A stretch of DNA of 60,978 nucleotides. It comes from Stentor roeselii (taxonomy: Eukaryota; Ciliophora; Heterotrichea; Heterotrichida; Stentoridae). Below the pieces are notes generated by a model, which did no database searches, was not told the origin of the DNA, and saw only the letters and a program-made list of their open reading frames with translations. Each line of letters begins with the position of its first letter. Position 1 is the stretch's first letter. A program made the translations under genes and the position numbers. This document shows positions 38,771-48,374 of the stretch, in pieces. The stretch is taken from assembly GCA_006503475.1 (NCBI GenBank), contig RSEH01000277.1:1-60978 (forward strand), in the 5' to 3' direction.

Positions 38771-40816
38771 TTACATTAAAGCACAGTTTTTATTTGAGCA
38801 GGTCCGAAGACAGCTTTTTGACTTTTTCAGATAATCATAAGCGAAACCTGAAGTGTTGTTAGGCTGAGTCATTGGCAGGTCGATCGGGGTTTCTGACAAG
38901 TCGTTTATTTTCTTTTGGGTATCTTCTTCATATATATAGTCACTTTTACTTACTGAACTGAATTCTGATGGAAAATTCGGATGTTTGTTGTCCTCAAAGT
39001 CATCTTTATCATCATTCTTCAATACTTCTTCAGTCCTTACAACAAGTTCATTTCCAGGATTTCCTTTGCTTGGATTTAAATACTTATCAATAAACCCATT
39101 AAATCCACTTTTTTTTCTCGGCCTTTTGAAATTATCACGGCCGAATACCCAGTCAGGTCCATCATCTTCCATTCTCATCACTTGAAAATTCTGAGGTTTT
39201 TCATGATCTTCTTCTGTTTCTAGTTCATCAACTTGAAACTTTTCAATCATTTCATCAGAAAAATGAAACTGCCGTAAAAAACGATATTTTCCATGGTCTT
39301 CAGTGTCAAGAAATTCAAGACATTCTCGAAGTCCTTTGAAAACTGTGTGTTTCATGAAAATCTTTGGAAAATCTTTCACTTTTAAAGTTTTAAATCGTTT
39401 CCAGAGGCCTTTTGGAGCTTTTTTTAAGCAGTTGTTGCGGTTGTCAAAGAGTTCTTCGAGTTTTATCATTAGGAGTCTGAGCTTTGAATGGACTATTGAA
39501 GAGTTTTGAGATGAGTCTAAACATGATTGAATTAGTTTGAGCTTTTGGGCCATTCCTTTTTTAAGGATTGCGAAACCGAGTTTTATTGAGAGGATGCTTA
39601 GGAGATCTGTGCAGTTTTGATCGAATGTTACGAAAAATGATGTTGAGGCTTTTGTGCTTAAGAGAATCATTTTTTGGCATAAGGTGCAAAAGGAATCTCT
39701 TGATAGTTGAGTATCGTTGTTATGGCTGTCAAGGTACTTGAAAAAACGGAGGAGGTCTTCTATTGGGTACTTCATCATCTCAATCATCCCCTGACTCTGT
39801 CTCAATTTAGAAATCCTCATTTCTGAAGTCTGTTCAAGTACACGACTATCTTCCAAAACTCCATCCGTATCGACTTCCTTATAATTTTGTTTCTTAACAA
39901 CTTTCTTAATAATCCTCTCAACATCATAATTATCATTCATGACCATTTTCCTAACCGCATTTCCCGAAATAGCCAAAGCATCAATTTTTTCACAAACATC
40001 GAATCTCACGATTTCCTTTCGAACGCCAATCAAAAAAATCGATTCCAATTCACTAAGCATAGCCAAAGCGATTTTCCTAACAAATTCAAATCCAAAAACA
40101 AAAGCATTATCCCAAACGCGAAGCAAGTCTTTTTCTTCAAAATTCAAGCAAAAAAGATTCAAATACCATATTTCAGCGATTTTTTTTATAACCATTTCAA
40201 AAGCAAACTTCTGTAAATTTTTCTCATCACAGTTAAAACTTAAACATTTCAGTATTTTCGGTCTCATTTTTTCCACAAGCATTGAAAAACATTTAAGTTC
40301 TGAGTAAAAACTTGCAGAATTTTCCTCTCCAGTGAAAAAATCCTATTTTTTTCTTACTTTCGGGTAAATTTTTTCAATCAAATGTGCAAAAACGATGAAA
40401 GTATCTGATTCTGACTGATACATCTTAAGAACGACATGAAGTAAAGAAATCATTCCAGCTTTATAAACGATTTTCGGGTTACGTTTAAAGAAAACAGCCA
40501 TGATCAGCAAAATTGTTGGATTTGAGTCTTGGTAAGAGTAAAACATCGCATTTTTCGCAAGGTCTTCACGTATTCGAGCAGCGAGGCCATCAGCTAAGAC
40601 GATTGACTTATCCGCTCGAGCTGTAGAGAAAAAATCAGAAGCTTCTTTCGCGAAACTAGGCTCGACAAGGCTCATCCAAACGCTGAGTTGTTATTACAGC
40701 TGACGCTCGATTCCTGGAGATTTTAGTTGTAAGTTCGAGGATTTTAAATAATTCACTTTTGTACTGTGTGGCAAGGAAGACTTTAGGAATTCGTTCCAGC
40801 TTTTGAATGATGACAT
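38771..40816 (-). CDS. TBC-domain protein lacking both GAP fingers, with C-terminal CaaX box; two 15-nt introns
   Basis: Coding exons: 40816-40698, 40682-40358 and 40342-38771 on the minus strand, totalling 671 residues. Both introns are 15 nt and without them the frame is broken. The TBC domain spans about residues 30-200: SWNEFL, SPGIERQLVWMSL (the GIP..R..VW start), IREDLAKNAMF, NPKIVYKAGM, a DTFIVFAHL strand and the final LRVWDNAFVFG. The catalytic Arg of the I..D..R motif is Lys and the Gln of Y.QG is Ala, so both Rab-GAP fingers are missing. The rest is helical, with a long acidic, disordered C-terminal third. The last four residues CALM form a CaaX prenylation box, suggesting membrane attachment. 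Likely a Rab-binding pseudo-GAP. Confidence 0.85.
40343..40357 (-). other. 15-nt intron in TBC gene (intron 2)
   Basis: On the coding strand the intron is GTAAGAAAAAAATAG. It contains the stop TAG that otherwise ends the upstream exon at KVRKK. Removing it joins ...EKIYPK to DFFTGEEN in frame and completes the TBC domain. Confidence 0.88.
40683..40697 (-). other. 15-nt intron in TBC gene (intron 1)
   Basis: Coding-strand sequence GTAATAACAACTCAG, with two in-frame TAA codons. Its removal gives ...SPGIERQ-LVWMSLVEPS, restoring the start of the TBC domain and linking the ATG at 40816. Confidence 0.88.
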
Positions 40817-41003
40817 GAATTATTAGAATTTTCTTGATAAGGATTTTTTGGTTTTGAAGAAGGTTTTTTATTATTTAATTTTAGAGATGGTTTGAGATTA
40901 GGGCCATTTTAAGTAGTTTAAAACGAATACAAATGGCTGAAGGTTTACCAATAATTATGGAAATTTAGGTTTTGGGGGTTGGGGTTAGTGTAAAGATTTT
41001 AAA

Positions 41004-41474
41004 TTAACAAGGCAGTCTGTTGTATTTTATTTTTCGGAGTAATGCCAGGGATTCTTTGTATTTACCGTTGTTTATAAAGTCGTGGAAGTGAAGGTTGTGG
41101 TTTGTGACGATGTCTGTGTTTACTTTTGAACCGATATTTAGAATCGCGTTTACTGTTTTCAAGTTTCCGTTTCGCATTGCACAGTATATTGGAGGACACC
41201 CTGAATCATCTAATGCATTAACATCAGCTCCACATTTTAGAAGATATGCAATTGTTCTACCATCACAAAACTCAGCAGCTAAATGTAAAGCTGTTTTTCC
41301 TACAAAGTAAGGCATTTTATATTTCACATCAAATCTACTAGGTATGAATTCTTTAATTTGTTCAAAATCGTTTTGCTTTAATATAGCATATATTTGAAAT
41401 TGGTACTTTTTACTGTCTTTATTATAGTCTTGTTTCTGCTTTTCACCTTTTTTTCTGCTTTCAGAGCAGCCCAT
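41004..41474 (-). CDS. Short ankyrin-repeat protein with N-terminal acylation signal, 156 aa
   Basis: Start taken at MGCSESRKKGEK (41474), whose context TATAAATAAAATGGG is strong; an upstream in-frame start at 41549 adds a short leader. MGCS is a candidate myristoyl/palmitoyl signal. Three ankyrin units follow: KTALHLAAEFCDGRTIAYLL, then GADVNALDDSGCPPIYCAMR, then GNLKTVNAILNIGSKVNTDI, after a first degenerate unit. The small membrane-anchored repeat protein may dock a partner at membranes. It ends at TAA. Confidence 0.85.
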   Translation of the reverse strand: MGCSESRKKGEKQKQDYNKDSKKYQFQIYAILKQNDFEQIKEFIPSRFDVKYKMPYFVGKTALHLAAEFCDGRTIAYLLKCGADVNALDDSGCPPIYCAMRNGNLKTVNAILNIGSKVNTDIVTNHNLHFHDFINNGKYKESLALLRKIKYNRLPC

Positions 41475-41758
41475 TTTATTTATAGTCTTCAAGTATAAAC
41501 ATTTCTCATCTATAAGAGAGAACCTCTCAAGCCTAAATCGATTTGACAAACCCTCTAAACCTCTTCAAAACCTATCTCAAAACTCCCAAAATCCAATTTT
41601 AAATCCACAATCAACCAAATCCAAAACCCTAAAAAAAACCCCTTCAATAAAAAACTTCAATCCTCAATCATTCATCCACCGTTAATCTCCACCTAATTCA
41701 AAATCAAAAATCTTTCTCCTTCCCACCCAGAAGCTTAAAATTTCTATGAACTAATAAA

Positions 41759-42574
41759 ATGAATAAAAATCCATTAGAATGTACAAAACTATCCAGTCGA
41801 GGCACAAAGAGTTCTCTAAATTTCATTTCAACCCTTATTCACGACCCAGGCCGAAAGACCCCCAAATCCAAGCAAATCATAAACTACTCAAAAGTACTCA
41901 AACCTTCATTCACTAAATTCGCCAATAGTCTCTGCAACAATGATTTAAAAGCCAAAAACTTAACATTTACTGAAAATCATTTGAAATTAACGAAAAATAC
42001 TTCAGAAGTACTCGAAAAAATCAGAAGTCTTTCAGATGATTATAATTTAAGTCCTTTTATGAAGGTCAGGCAGGAGTATTTAAATAATAAGCAAAGGATC
42101 TTAGTGGAAAAAAGGGCAAAAGAACTTGATTTTCAGGAAAAAATCAGGGTTTTAGAGGAAAAAAGAAAAATTTTAACTGAAAAGGCTTCTCAAAAATGTA
42201 GAAAATCTGGGAAAATTGATGAATTTCAGCAAATTGATTTAGAGGAATATCTGAAAAAGTTTTCGAGAAATAAGAAAATGTTTAACGACCAAGAAACCGT
42301 TGAAAATTTAATGAAAATCGTAAAAGATATGAAAAATTCTGAGAAAACTAATAAAAACCAAGCTCTTGATAAAGTTTTTTCAAAAAATCTAAAAAACACT
42401 TCAGAAGGTCTTATTTCTTCTCTTTGCAAGAAAATTCTAAAAGAAATAGAAACTTCCAAAAAAATCCATGAAAAAACCTTCCAAGTTTCCCAACAAAGGC
42501 TAGAAACCTTAAAAAAAGTCGAGAGTTTCAAGACTTTCGATACAAGAACATCTTTAAATTCAGTGTATTATTAG
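41759..42574 (+). CDS. Coiled-coil protein, 271 aa
   Basis: Unrecognised. The N-terminal third is Ser/Asn/Lys rich; from about residue 85 to 215 long helices dominate, with clear heptads (LVEKRAKELDFQEKIRVLEE and KRKILTEKASQK). No zinc or membrane motifs. It stops at TAG seven bases before the start of the next gene on the same strand. Likely structural or ciliary by composition only. Confidence 0.7.
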   Translation: MNKNPLECTKLSSRGTKSSLNFISTLIHDPGRKTPKSKQIINYSKVLKPSFTKFANSLCNNDLKAKNLTFTENHLKLTKNTSEVLEKIRSLSDDYNLSPFMKVRQEYLNNKQRILVEKRAKELDFQEKIRVLEEKRKILTEKASQKCRKSGKIDEFQQIDLEEYLKKFSRNKKMFNDQETVENLMKIVKDMKNSEKTNKNQALDKVFSKNLKNTSEGLISSLCKKILKEIETSKKIHEKTFQVSQQRLETLKKVESFKTFDTRTSLNSVYY

Positions 42575-42581
42575 AATAAAA

Positions 42582-43001
42582 ATGAAAATATCTTTTTTCT
42601 TTTATTTCTTACTTTTTCTCTTCGCTCGTTCTGCCCTGGACTCTTTAAAAATTCTTGCTGAAGTCTTAGAAAAAGTTGGAGCAAGTCAAGAAGAAGCCTT
42701 GTTAGTAGCTGCTGAGTATTTAAAGGTAAAAGATGTGGATTCCAGAAATATTTTAAATGAGTTCTTGTTTGGAGATTTTCAAGAGTTTTGGAAAGAATGG
42801 AGGCTTGGACTGTTCAAGGATAGACTTAAAATCAATTTGAAAGGCTTAAGTGAAGAAAATGCTTTAAATTTACTTACTTTCGAAATGTTTAAAATTATGA
42901 CTTGGAACTTCGAGGACTACCTAAAAACTCTAGATCTAAAACCAAAAAATGAAAAAAATCTCAAATGTGCGAATGAAAAACATTCTTCTTTTCACATCTA
43001 A
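42582..43001 (+). CDS. Secreted or lumenal small helical protein, 139 aa
   Basis: A clear signal-peptide-like start MKISFFFYFLLFLFARSALD, then a soluble helical domain with conserved-looking aromatic/acidic residues (FGDFQEFWKEWRLGLF) and a Cys near the C-terminus. Unrecognised. ATG follows the previous stop by seven bases (TAG-AATAAAA-ATG). Role unknown; secretion into the ER/vesicle pathway is expected from the leader. Confidence 0.7.
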   Translation: MKISFFFYFLLFLFARSALDSLKILAEVLEKVGASQEEALLVAAEYLKVKDVDSRNILNEFLFGDFQEFWKEWRLGLFKDRLKINLKGLSEENALNLLTFEMFKIMTWNFEDYLKTLDLKPKNEKNLKCANEKHSSFHI

Positions 43002-43148
43002 ATTTTAATAAAATCAAAGAATTCCAAGTTTTTCTCATAATTTACCCTGAATTTACTTTTTCCCTAAAATTTCATCTCTATCAAATATCTTTACCCAAGG
43101 CGGTTCTCTAATTAAACAACTTAACATGATTCTTAGATTAAATTTAAA

Positions 43149-44213
43149 ATGAACTCTTTCACAGAGGAGCCGAAATTTTCACTGAATCCATCCAAACCTT
43201 CTTCAGAATATGAAGATTCTCTGACTTCTAAACTCGATAAAGTCCTTCACACGTCAGATGAAGTAGACGGTTCTCAACTAGTTAACCCTTCACATGACCC
43301 TACTGAAATTAAAGAAGTGACTTCGAAGCCTGAAGAAGGAAGACAAAAATTTAACAGTAATAATTACATAGAAAGAAAAAGTGCAGGAAGTTATGCAAGT
43401 CTTGGAACAGTCATCAGGCACGAAACTCCAAACATTAAACTAAAACCTCATTTCAAAAGACAAGGAAGTAAAGGACTACGAGTGTCTTCAAGCCGGAACT
43501 CTTATCTAGAAAAAGAAATCTGGCAGTTTTTCAAGAAAATCATAAAAAAAAACCCAGAATTCAAACAAGTCGTAACAAAAGATAAAGACTTTGAAGACTT
43601 CTTTCAAAAAAAATTCTCTGAATTTGAAGAAATGCTTCAAGTTAACCTAAATTCCAGTCTTTCTTTAAAAAATTCGAAAATTTCTTCAAAAAATCAAGAA
43701 AAATCAAGAAAAAGTGAAAAAATTCAAAATAAGTTGCAAGATGAAGAACTTTCAAGAGTAAAAAAATCATTTAAAAAGTTTGAAAATAACTGCAAAGCAC
43801 GTTTGAAGCAGGTGATCGACTCTAACTTGAAAAAGTACCAAATTCTTAAAAATGTTGAAGATATTCGAGCAGAAAATGAAAAAACAGCGCGTGTTCGTGA
43901 ACAGAGACAAACAATCATCGAGAATATTCGAAATTATTACAATGATAAGATCAGGCTCTTTAAAGATAAACTTAATGAAAGAAAAACATCGAAAGCACTT
44001 CTTAACTTTGAACAAAAAGTCGTGTTTTCTGAAGCTCGAAGAGAAAGATTTAGAGAGTCGAAAGTTAGACATGAAAAAAGTCTTGAAAATATTTATCAAA
44101 AGGTGCAAAAAATGAAACTTGAAATGGAAGATGAGACTCTTTCTATACAGGCGAAGATTCTGAAGTTGTATAAAAACTCGGCTAAGTCTATTAAAAGTTG
44201 TAATTTTCGATAA
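43149..44213 (+). CDS. Coiled-coil protein, 354 aa, with repeat-derived C-terminus
   Basis: Residues 1-110 are polar and disordered; about 120-340 form a strongly charged coiled coil (KKSFKKFENNCKARLKQV and MLQVNLNSSLSLKNSK regions). The last residues come from the first unit of a 39-bp tandem repeat that continues past the stop into the gap. Function unknown. Start context ATTTAAAATG; stop TAA. Confidence 0.7.
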   Translation: MNSFTEEPKFSLNPSKPSSEYEDSLTSKLDKVLHTSDEVDGSQLVNPSHDPTEIKEVTSKPEEGRQKFNSNNYIERKSAGSYASLGTVIRHETPNIKLKPHFKRQGSKGLRVSSSRNSYLEKEIWQFFKKIIKKNPEFKQVVTKDKDFEDFFQKKFSEFEEMLQVNLNSSLSLKNSKISSKNQEKSRKSEKIQNKLQDEELSRVKKSFKKFENNCKARLKQVIDSNLKKYQILKNVEDIRAENEKTARVREQRQTIIENIRNYYNDKIRLFKDKLNERKTSKALLNFEQKVVFSEARRERFRESKVRHEKSLENIYQKVQKMKLEMEDETLSIQAKILKLYKNSAKSIKSCNFR

Positions 44214-44441
44214 AAATCTGATGGGTGTATTAAAAGTTGGAATTTTTGATAAAAATCTGATGAGTGTATTAAACGTTTTAATTTTTGATAAAAACTTTAT
44301 CAAAGTTTAATTTTTATAAAAATTCTACCAAGTCTAATAAAAGTGTAATATTCAATAAAAACTTTACCAAATGTATAAAAAGTATACTTTTCAATAAAAA
44401 CTTTACCAAGTATATTAATGTTGTAATTTTCGATAAACATC
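44203..44441. repeat. 39-bp tandem repeat array at gene boundary
   Basis: Units begin at 44203, 44242, 44281, 44310, 44348, 44387 and 44426 (periods 39, 39, 29, 38, 39, 39). Each starts ATTTTTGATAAAAA or a variant, then CTTTACCAAGT, then TATTAAAAGTTGTA. The array begins inside the 3' end of the coiled-coil gene and ends a few bases before the ATG of the B-box gene. Thirteen codons per unit keep the frame, suggesting the array grew from the gene's own C-terminal codons. Confidence 0.88.
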
Positions 44442-45452
44442 ATGGATTCCTTCAGCCAAAACAGGTGCTCAGCTCATAATTCTGACTTTTTTTACTTCTG
44501 TGAAACATGTGAATTGAAACTATGTCAAGACTGCGCTGTTTTCAATCATTCAAACACGACACATCAAGTCACCCGTCTTTTCAACTCTGATAAACTCGAC
44601 TTAAAACAAATAATTTCCAAATACGCTGCTTTAGGAAAGTCACTCAATACTTTAAACTTTTTACTCTCATCACTCTCAAAAAAACTTGAAAAAATCAAAG
44701 AAAACTACCGAAAAGAAAAAAATTCCTTACAAAGTGTTCAAGATTCAATGCAAGAAACCCTTGACGATCTTTTAAAAAAACGACTTTCAAGACTAGAAAC
44801 TAAGAAAAACTTGATATTAAATGAAAAGATTATCCTAGAGAAGATATTAAAAACCATTCAAACAGAAATTGACCTTTCAAGCCAAGTCCAAATGATAAAC
44901 AATTCACAGATGCTTTTAGAAAAAATCAGAGAAATCACTTCTGTGCCTTGGACTGAAGAAGTTTTTGTTGAAAAAACAGAAAAGTTCAGGAATCCGGTCC
45001 TGCCGTCTTTTAAAACTTTGACTTTTTCTATTCAGAGGTTCTTGGAATGTGAGGATTGTCTTAATTCTCAAATTTTGAAAGCTTATTTGAACTCTTGGCA
45101 ACTTAAAGTTTATCCTCGTGGAAATGGAAGTTCTTCTGGAGAATATGTTTCTGTGTTTTTGAAACTTGTTGATTGTGTCACGGATGATCAGAATTTTGAG
45201 TTTAGGATTGAAATGGTTCATGAGAATTGCTTGCTTTCTGTGGTTAAGGAAGGGAATTTGAGATTTAGTAGGGGAGAGTGTTGGGGGTTTAGTAGGTTTT
45301 TGATGATTAGTCAGGTCAGATCTGGATTCCTCATAAAAGATTCAGTAACTTTCACCTTATCAGTCCGTCCCTCAAGTTACCAACAAATATCATCAGACCA
45401 ATCCAAGCTAATCACATCTCTAAAGAATTCAAACCAACTAAAACTAATCTAA
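44442..45452 (+). CDS. TRIM37-like B-box, coiled-coil, MATH-domain protein, 336 aa
   Basis: Residues 7-45 carry a B-box zinc finger (CSAHNSDFFYFCETCELKLC, then CAVFNHSNTTHQ). Residues about 60-180 form a coiled coil. From about residue 220 a MATH/TRAF-type beta-sandwich starts with NSWQLKVYPRGNGSSSGEYV and continues with VFLKL and a WGF segment. This order is that of TRIM37-type E3 ligases, but the RING finger is missing at the N-terminus, so it probably acts as an adaptor rather than a ligase. It stops seven bases before the acylphosphatase start. Confidence 0.85.
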   Translation: MDSFSQNRCSAHNSDFFYFCETCELKLCQDCAVFNHSNTTHQVTRLFNSDKLDLKQIISKYAALGKSLNTLNFLLSSLSKKLEKIKENYRKEKNSLQSVQDSMQETLDDLLKKRLSRLETKKNLILNEKIILEKILKTIQTEIDLSSQVQMINNSQMLLEKIREITSVPWTEEVFVEKTEKFRNPVLPSFKTLTFSIQRFLECEDCLNSQILKAYLNSWQLKVYPRGNGSSSGEYVSVFLKLVDCVTDDQNFEFRIEMVHENCLLSVVKEGNLRFSRGECWGFSRFLMISQVRSGFLIKDSVTFTLSVRPSSYQQISSDQSKLITSLKNSNQLKLI

Positions 45453-45459
45453 TAAAACA

Positions 45460-45747
45460 ATGGAAATTGTGAGATTAACCTTCGAAGTGACAGGAATTGT
45501 TCAAGGAGTTTGTTTCCGAGCCTATACAGTCGACTACGCGAAAAGCCTTGGACTAGTGGGCTGGGTGAAAAACACAATAAAAGGCTCAGTGCAAGGAGAA
45601 GCAGAAGGCTCCAGACACGAAATCGACCAGTTAAAGCACTGGCTTCGTTTCGTGGGTTCACCAGCGAGCACCATTCACGATGCCAAATTCGAAGAATTCA
45701 TTCAAAACGCGCGAAGCTTCTCAGGGTTCACAGTGAGACATGATTGA
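45460..45747 (+). CDS. Acylphosphatase, 95 aa, terminating at TGA
   Basis: Hydrolyses acyl phosphates. The active-site motif GIVQGVCFRAY (catalytic Arg) and the WVKNTIKGSVQGEAEG segment with the catalytic Asn are both present. The length matches the family (about 98) and the final strand FSGFTVRHD corresponds to the usual ending F.IRY. The stop is TGA (45745-45747). Reading it as Trp would extend the protein by about 40 residues to a TAA at 45868, antisense to the neighbouring cyclase gene. Family length therefore argues that UGA terminates here, a point at odds with the giant gene of this window. Confidence 0.92.
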   Translation: MEIVRLTFEVTGIVQGVCFRAYTVDYAKSLGLVGWVKNTIKGSVQGEAEGSRHEIDQLKHWLRFVGSPASTIHDAKFEEFIQNARSFSGFTVRHD

Positions 45748-45771
45748 ATGTTGAATAATCTTAACTATTGA

Positions 45772-46485
45772 TTAAAGAAAAGCCACAACTCTCGCCATCA
45801 TTTCAGGAGCGCCCTTTACCTTCAAAGGCAAAGCAAGAAATGTGAACCCGGTTGGTGGAAGGTCCTCTAAGAACATGTTTTCTACTTGGTATTTGTCATT
45901 TCCGAGCATTATGAGATGAACGTCGAAAGTTGATGAAATTCCGGAATCTAGGGATAAGGTGTCGATTCCTACTCCGTGTATTGTTCTTTCTTTTATTAAA
46001 AATGATGCACTTTCTTTGGAAAAACCTGGAAAATGCATCGTTCCTCCAGAGTAGCAGGGATGTGGCTCGTTTCGGTTGAAGTTCATGTAGGATTCTGAGT
46101 CACTTGCCTTGGCTCCCCACCCTGTCCTCATGCAAACCAATGCACCATCAGGAATGACTCCGAATTGCATTTCAAATTCTTGTATATCAGCGACAGTCAG
46201 TTCATAGTCAGGGTTTTTTTCACATTTTTCTCTTACATCAATCACAACTCCTGGACTTCTCAATTCTTCTAAGGAAAGTTCATCAATAAGCCTCCCGTTT
46301 TCGATAAAGTGACCTGGTGAGTCGATGTGGGTCCCGATTCTCCCTTCAAGGTTGTAATTTTCGCCAAAGTAACCATCTGGGGTGATCTTGCTTACTGGGC
46401 ATCTCGAGAAACCTACTCCTCCTGGCCATGCTACTGTTGACTCGCATATCAAATGAGAACATTCAATCATTCTTTTAGTTTCCAT
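45772..46485 (-). CDS. Putative cyclase / kynurenine-formamidase-like metal hydrolase, 237 aa
   Basis: Cyclase family (PF04199-type) with the metal motif GTHIDSPGHF (HxDxPxH) at about residue 51 and the second strand HGVGIDTLSLDS. These enzymes use Zn or Mn to hydrolyse amides or esters, with N-formylkynurenine as the best-known substrate. Length 237 fits. The C-terminal strand FTFLALPLKVKG is conserved. The start context is AATAAATGG. It converges on acylphosphatase with 24 bp between the stops. Confidence 0.88.
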   Translation of the reverse strand: METKRMIECSHLICESTVAWPGGVGFSRCPVSKITPDGYFGENYNLEGRIGTHIDSPGHFIENGRLIDELSLEELRSPGVVIDVREKCEKNPDYELTVADIQEFEMQFGVIPDGALVCMRTGWGAKASDSESYMNFNRNEPHPCYSGGTMHFPGFSKESASFLIKERTIHGVGIDTLSLDSGISSTFDVHLIMLGNDKYQVENMFLEDLPPTGFTFLALPLKVKGAPEMMARVVAFL

Positions 46486-46712
46486 TTATTGGGATCTAGG
46501 CGTTATTGGTTTGGATGCTTTATGGTGAATGGATTATCGAGAAAAGAAGTTTTAAGTTAGGTGAGGTGGGTTTCTTTAGGATCAACGTTAAGAGGTTTAT
46601 TTATTAAACTTGGTTATTTAAATTTATTAGACTGGAAAAATAGAGGGTTTAAAACAATTCTTTTACAGGATTTTTTTATTAAGTGTTGGAAATTATACCA
46701 TAATCTAAAAAT

Positions 46713-48374
46713 ATGAAAAGTATCGATTTCCAATTCCTTCTAACAAACGCCGCCTTTCCAGCAACCGTAATCCTAACAAGATCAACCCTCCGTCTAGACT
46801 TCCTAGAAGTTCCATGTGACTTTACCCTTCTCGAGAACAGTCAAGTAGTTCATTCCTTGAAATCGACCCATAGTCAATCCCAGCACAACCCAAGCCTAAC
46901 AATCGAATACTCAAAGCCCTCAACCAAGCTTTCGCTAATCTTTTCCTTAAAAGAATTCTGCACACAAGGAAGATCCCAAATGCACGACCTTCCAAGCACA
47001 ATAGAAAAGCAGATGAATTCAATGATGCTTCACACTCGAGTTATTTCAAACCACTTAGAATCCGCGATATCTTCTTTAACTTCCTCATACTCAATGCGAA
47101 TAACTCACTTAAGCCACTCATCATCAACAGTCTTAATCGATTCAAAGTCCTTCGGAGAAGTGGAAGTGAAGACCAGGTCAAAAAGTTCATCTCTTTCATT
47201 TCAATCAATTCTGTTAACAACTCGACTTTTCGAGCATTATTTTGACCTGAACAAGCCGGTTAACTTGTCAGAGACTTTCGAACAACTGGCGATAAGCTGT
47301 GAGTTTCAGCTGATTTTAAATGAAGTGCTGAAGACCCTTGCCCTTCAAGCGAGTCGCCCTTATACAAACGGGTCTTATTCACTCTTTGGACTAACCTGCA
47401 CTGCGAATTATTACAATGAAGTTCACTTGTGTTACATGAAAGAAATCATTGTTAAAATACGTGTCAGTTCTTTTCCTTATACTTTAGAAGTACTTGACAT
47501 GCACCATTTCAATAAAAATTTAATGATTGTTAGAAAACTTGAAGGATGTTTACATCATTGTGTCACTAAAGCACTTAAAGATGAAGCTTTAGCTGGAAGG
47601 AGAAATACTGTCGATGTTAAGAAAGAACCTGGACTTTTTCAGGTGTTAGAGCTGCATAAACCACAACATGTAAAAAATGCGCTGATTTTAATCATTAATT
47701 ATGTCCAGCTTACTTTTATTTTCGAAAAAACTAGAACGTTTTTAACGGAATATGCAAGAAACTTGCAATTTATCTCTAAAGGAAATTTCGCTGTTTATCA
47801 AATGCTTGATTTGAAAGCTGACTTTTCACTTGCACATGAATTGAACTTTGCCTTGACTTTAAAGATGAAGCCTCTTGAAGTAGGACTTGACATCGACATT
47901 GATATCGAGTCAAAGCCTTCAAAAGAAAACGAGCAAGAAAGGTTAGAACAATGGAAGAAAACTCTTTTATTTTACTTTAACACCTGTTTAAAAGAGCACA
48001 TTCGAGGTAACCCTGACATAATGCTCGGTTTCATAAAACTTTTCCTAATAAAATCAAGATACCTCAACACCTTCATCGAGATCATAGAACAAGAAATTCA
48101 CTATAAAGACCGTTTAGAAGTAATCTGGCCAGCATTTTCAATAAAACCTGATTTTTACCGAATTTTTATCAGAGTCTGGGACCTGCAAGGCCGTAGTTCA
48201 GACCTGGTCTTTTCCCTTAAAACAAATCAAGGCGAGCCTGAAATCACGACAAACTTCGACGCGACAGTCCTCGCTTCTCTTAACTATTCAAACTGTAGAC
48301 CAGTGGACGTCTTGAAACTCGCTCTTTCAAGACGAGCAGACGAGATGAAGCTCACAAGAACCAATGAAAACTAG
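46713..48374 (+). CDS. Hypothetical 553-aa protein
   Basis: Large, intact and unrecognised. The N-terminal half is mostly beta-like with alternating hydrophobic residues (FQLILNEVLKTLALQASR, KEIIVKIRVSSFPYTLEVL); the centre contains helices and an acidic stretch (DIDIDIESKPSKENEQE), and the C-terminal ~100 residues return to strands (FSIKPDFYRIFIRVWDL). The alternation recalls transcription mediator tail subunits such as MED14, but I cannot support a name. The stop codon TAG shares the palindrome CTAG with the TAG of the convergent NAA50 gene. Confidence 0.8.
   Translation: MKSIDFQFLLTNAAFPATVILTRSTLRLDFLEVPCDFTLLENSQVVHSLKSTHSQSQHNPSLTIEYSKPSTKLSLIFSLKEFCTQGRSQMHDLPSTIEKQMNSMMLHTRVISNHLESAISSLTSSYSMRITHLSHSSSTVLIDSKSFGEVEVKTRSKSSSLSFQSILLTTRLFEHYFDLNKPVNLSETFEQLAISCEFQLILNEVLKTLALQASRPYTNGSYSLFGLTCTANYYNEVHLCYMKEIIVKIRVSSFPYTLEVLDMHHFNKNLMIVRKLEGCLHHCVTKALKDEALAGRRNTVDVKKEPGLFQVLELHKPQHVKNALILIINYVQLTFIFEKTRTFLTEYARNLQFISKGNFAVYQMLDLKADFSLAHELNFALTLKMKPLEVGLDIDIDIESKPSKENEQERLEQWKKTLLFYFNTCLKEHIRGNPDIMLGFIKLFLIKSRYLNTFIEIIEQEIHYKDRLEVIWPAFSIKPDFYRIFIRVWDLQGRSSDLVFSLKTNQGEPEITTNFDATVLASLNYSNCRPVDVLKLALSRRADEMKLTRTNEN

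Noticed and set aside
43767-44303. 178-codon minus-strand frame with apparent internal repeats
   Set aside because: Shadow of the coiled-coil gene and of the 39-bp array; the repeats come from the array.
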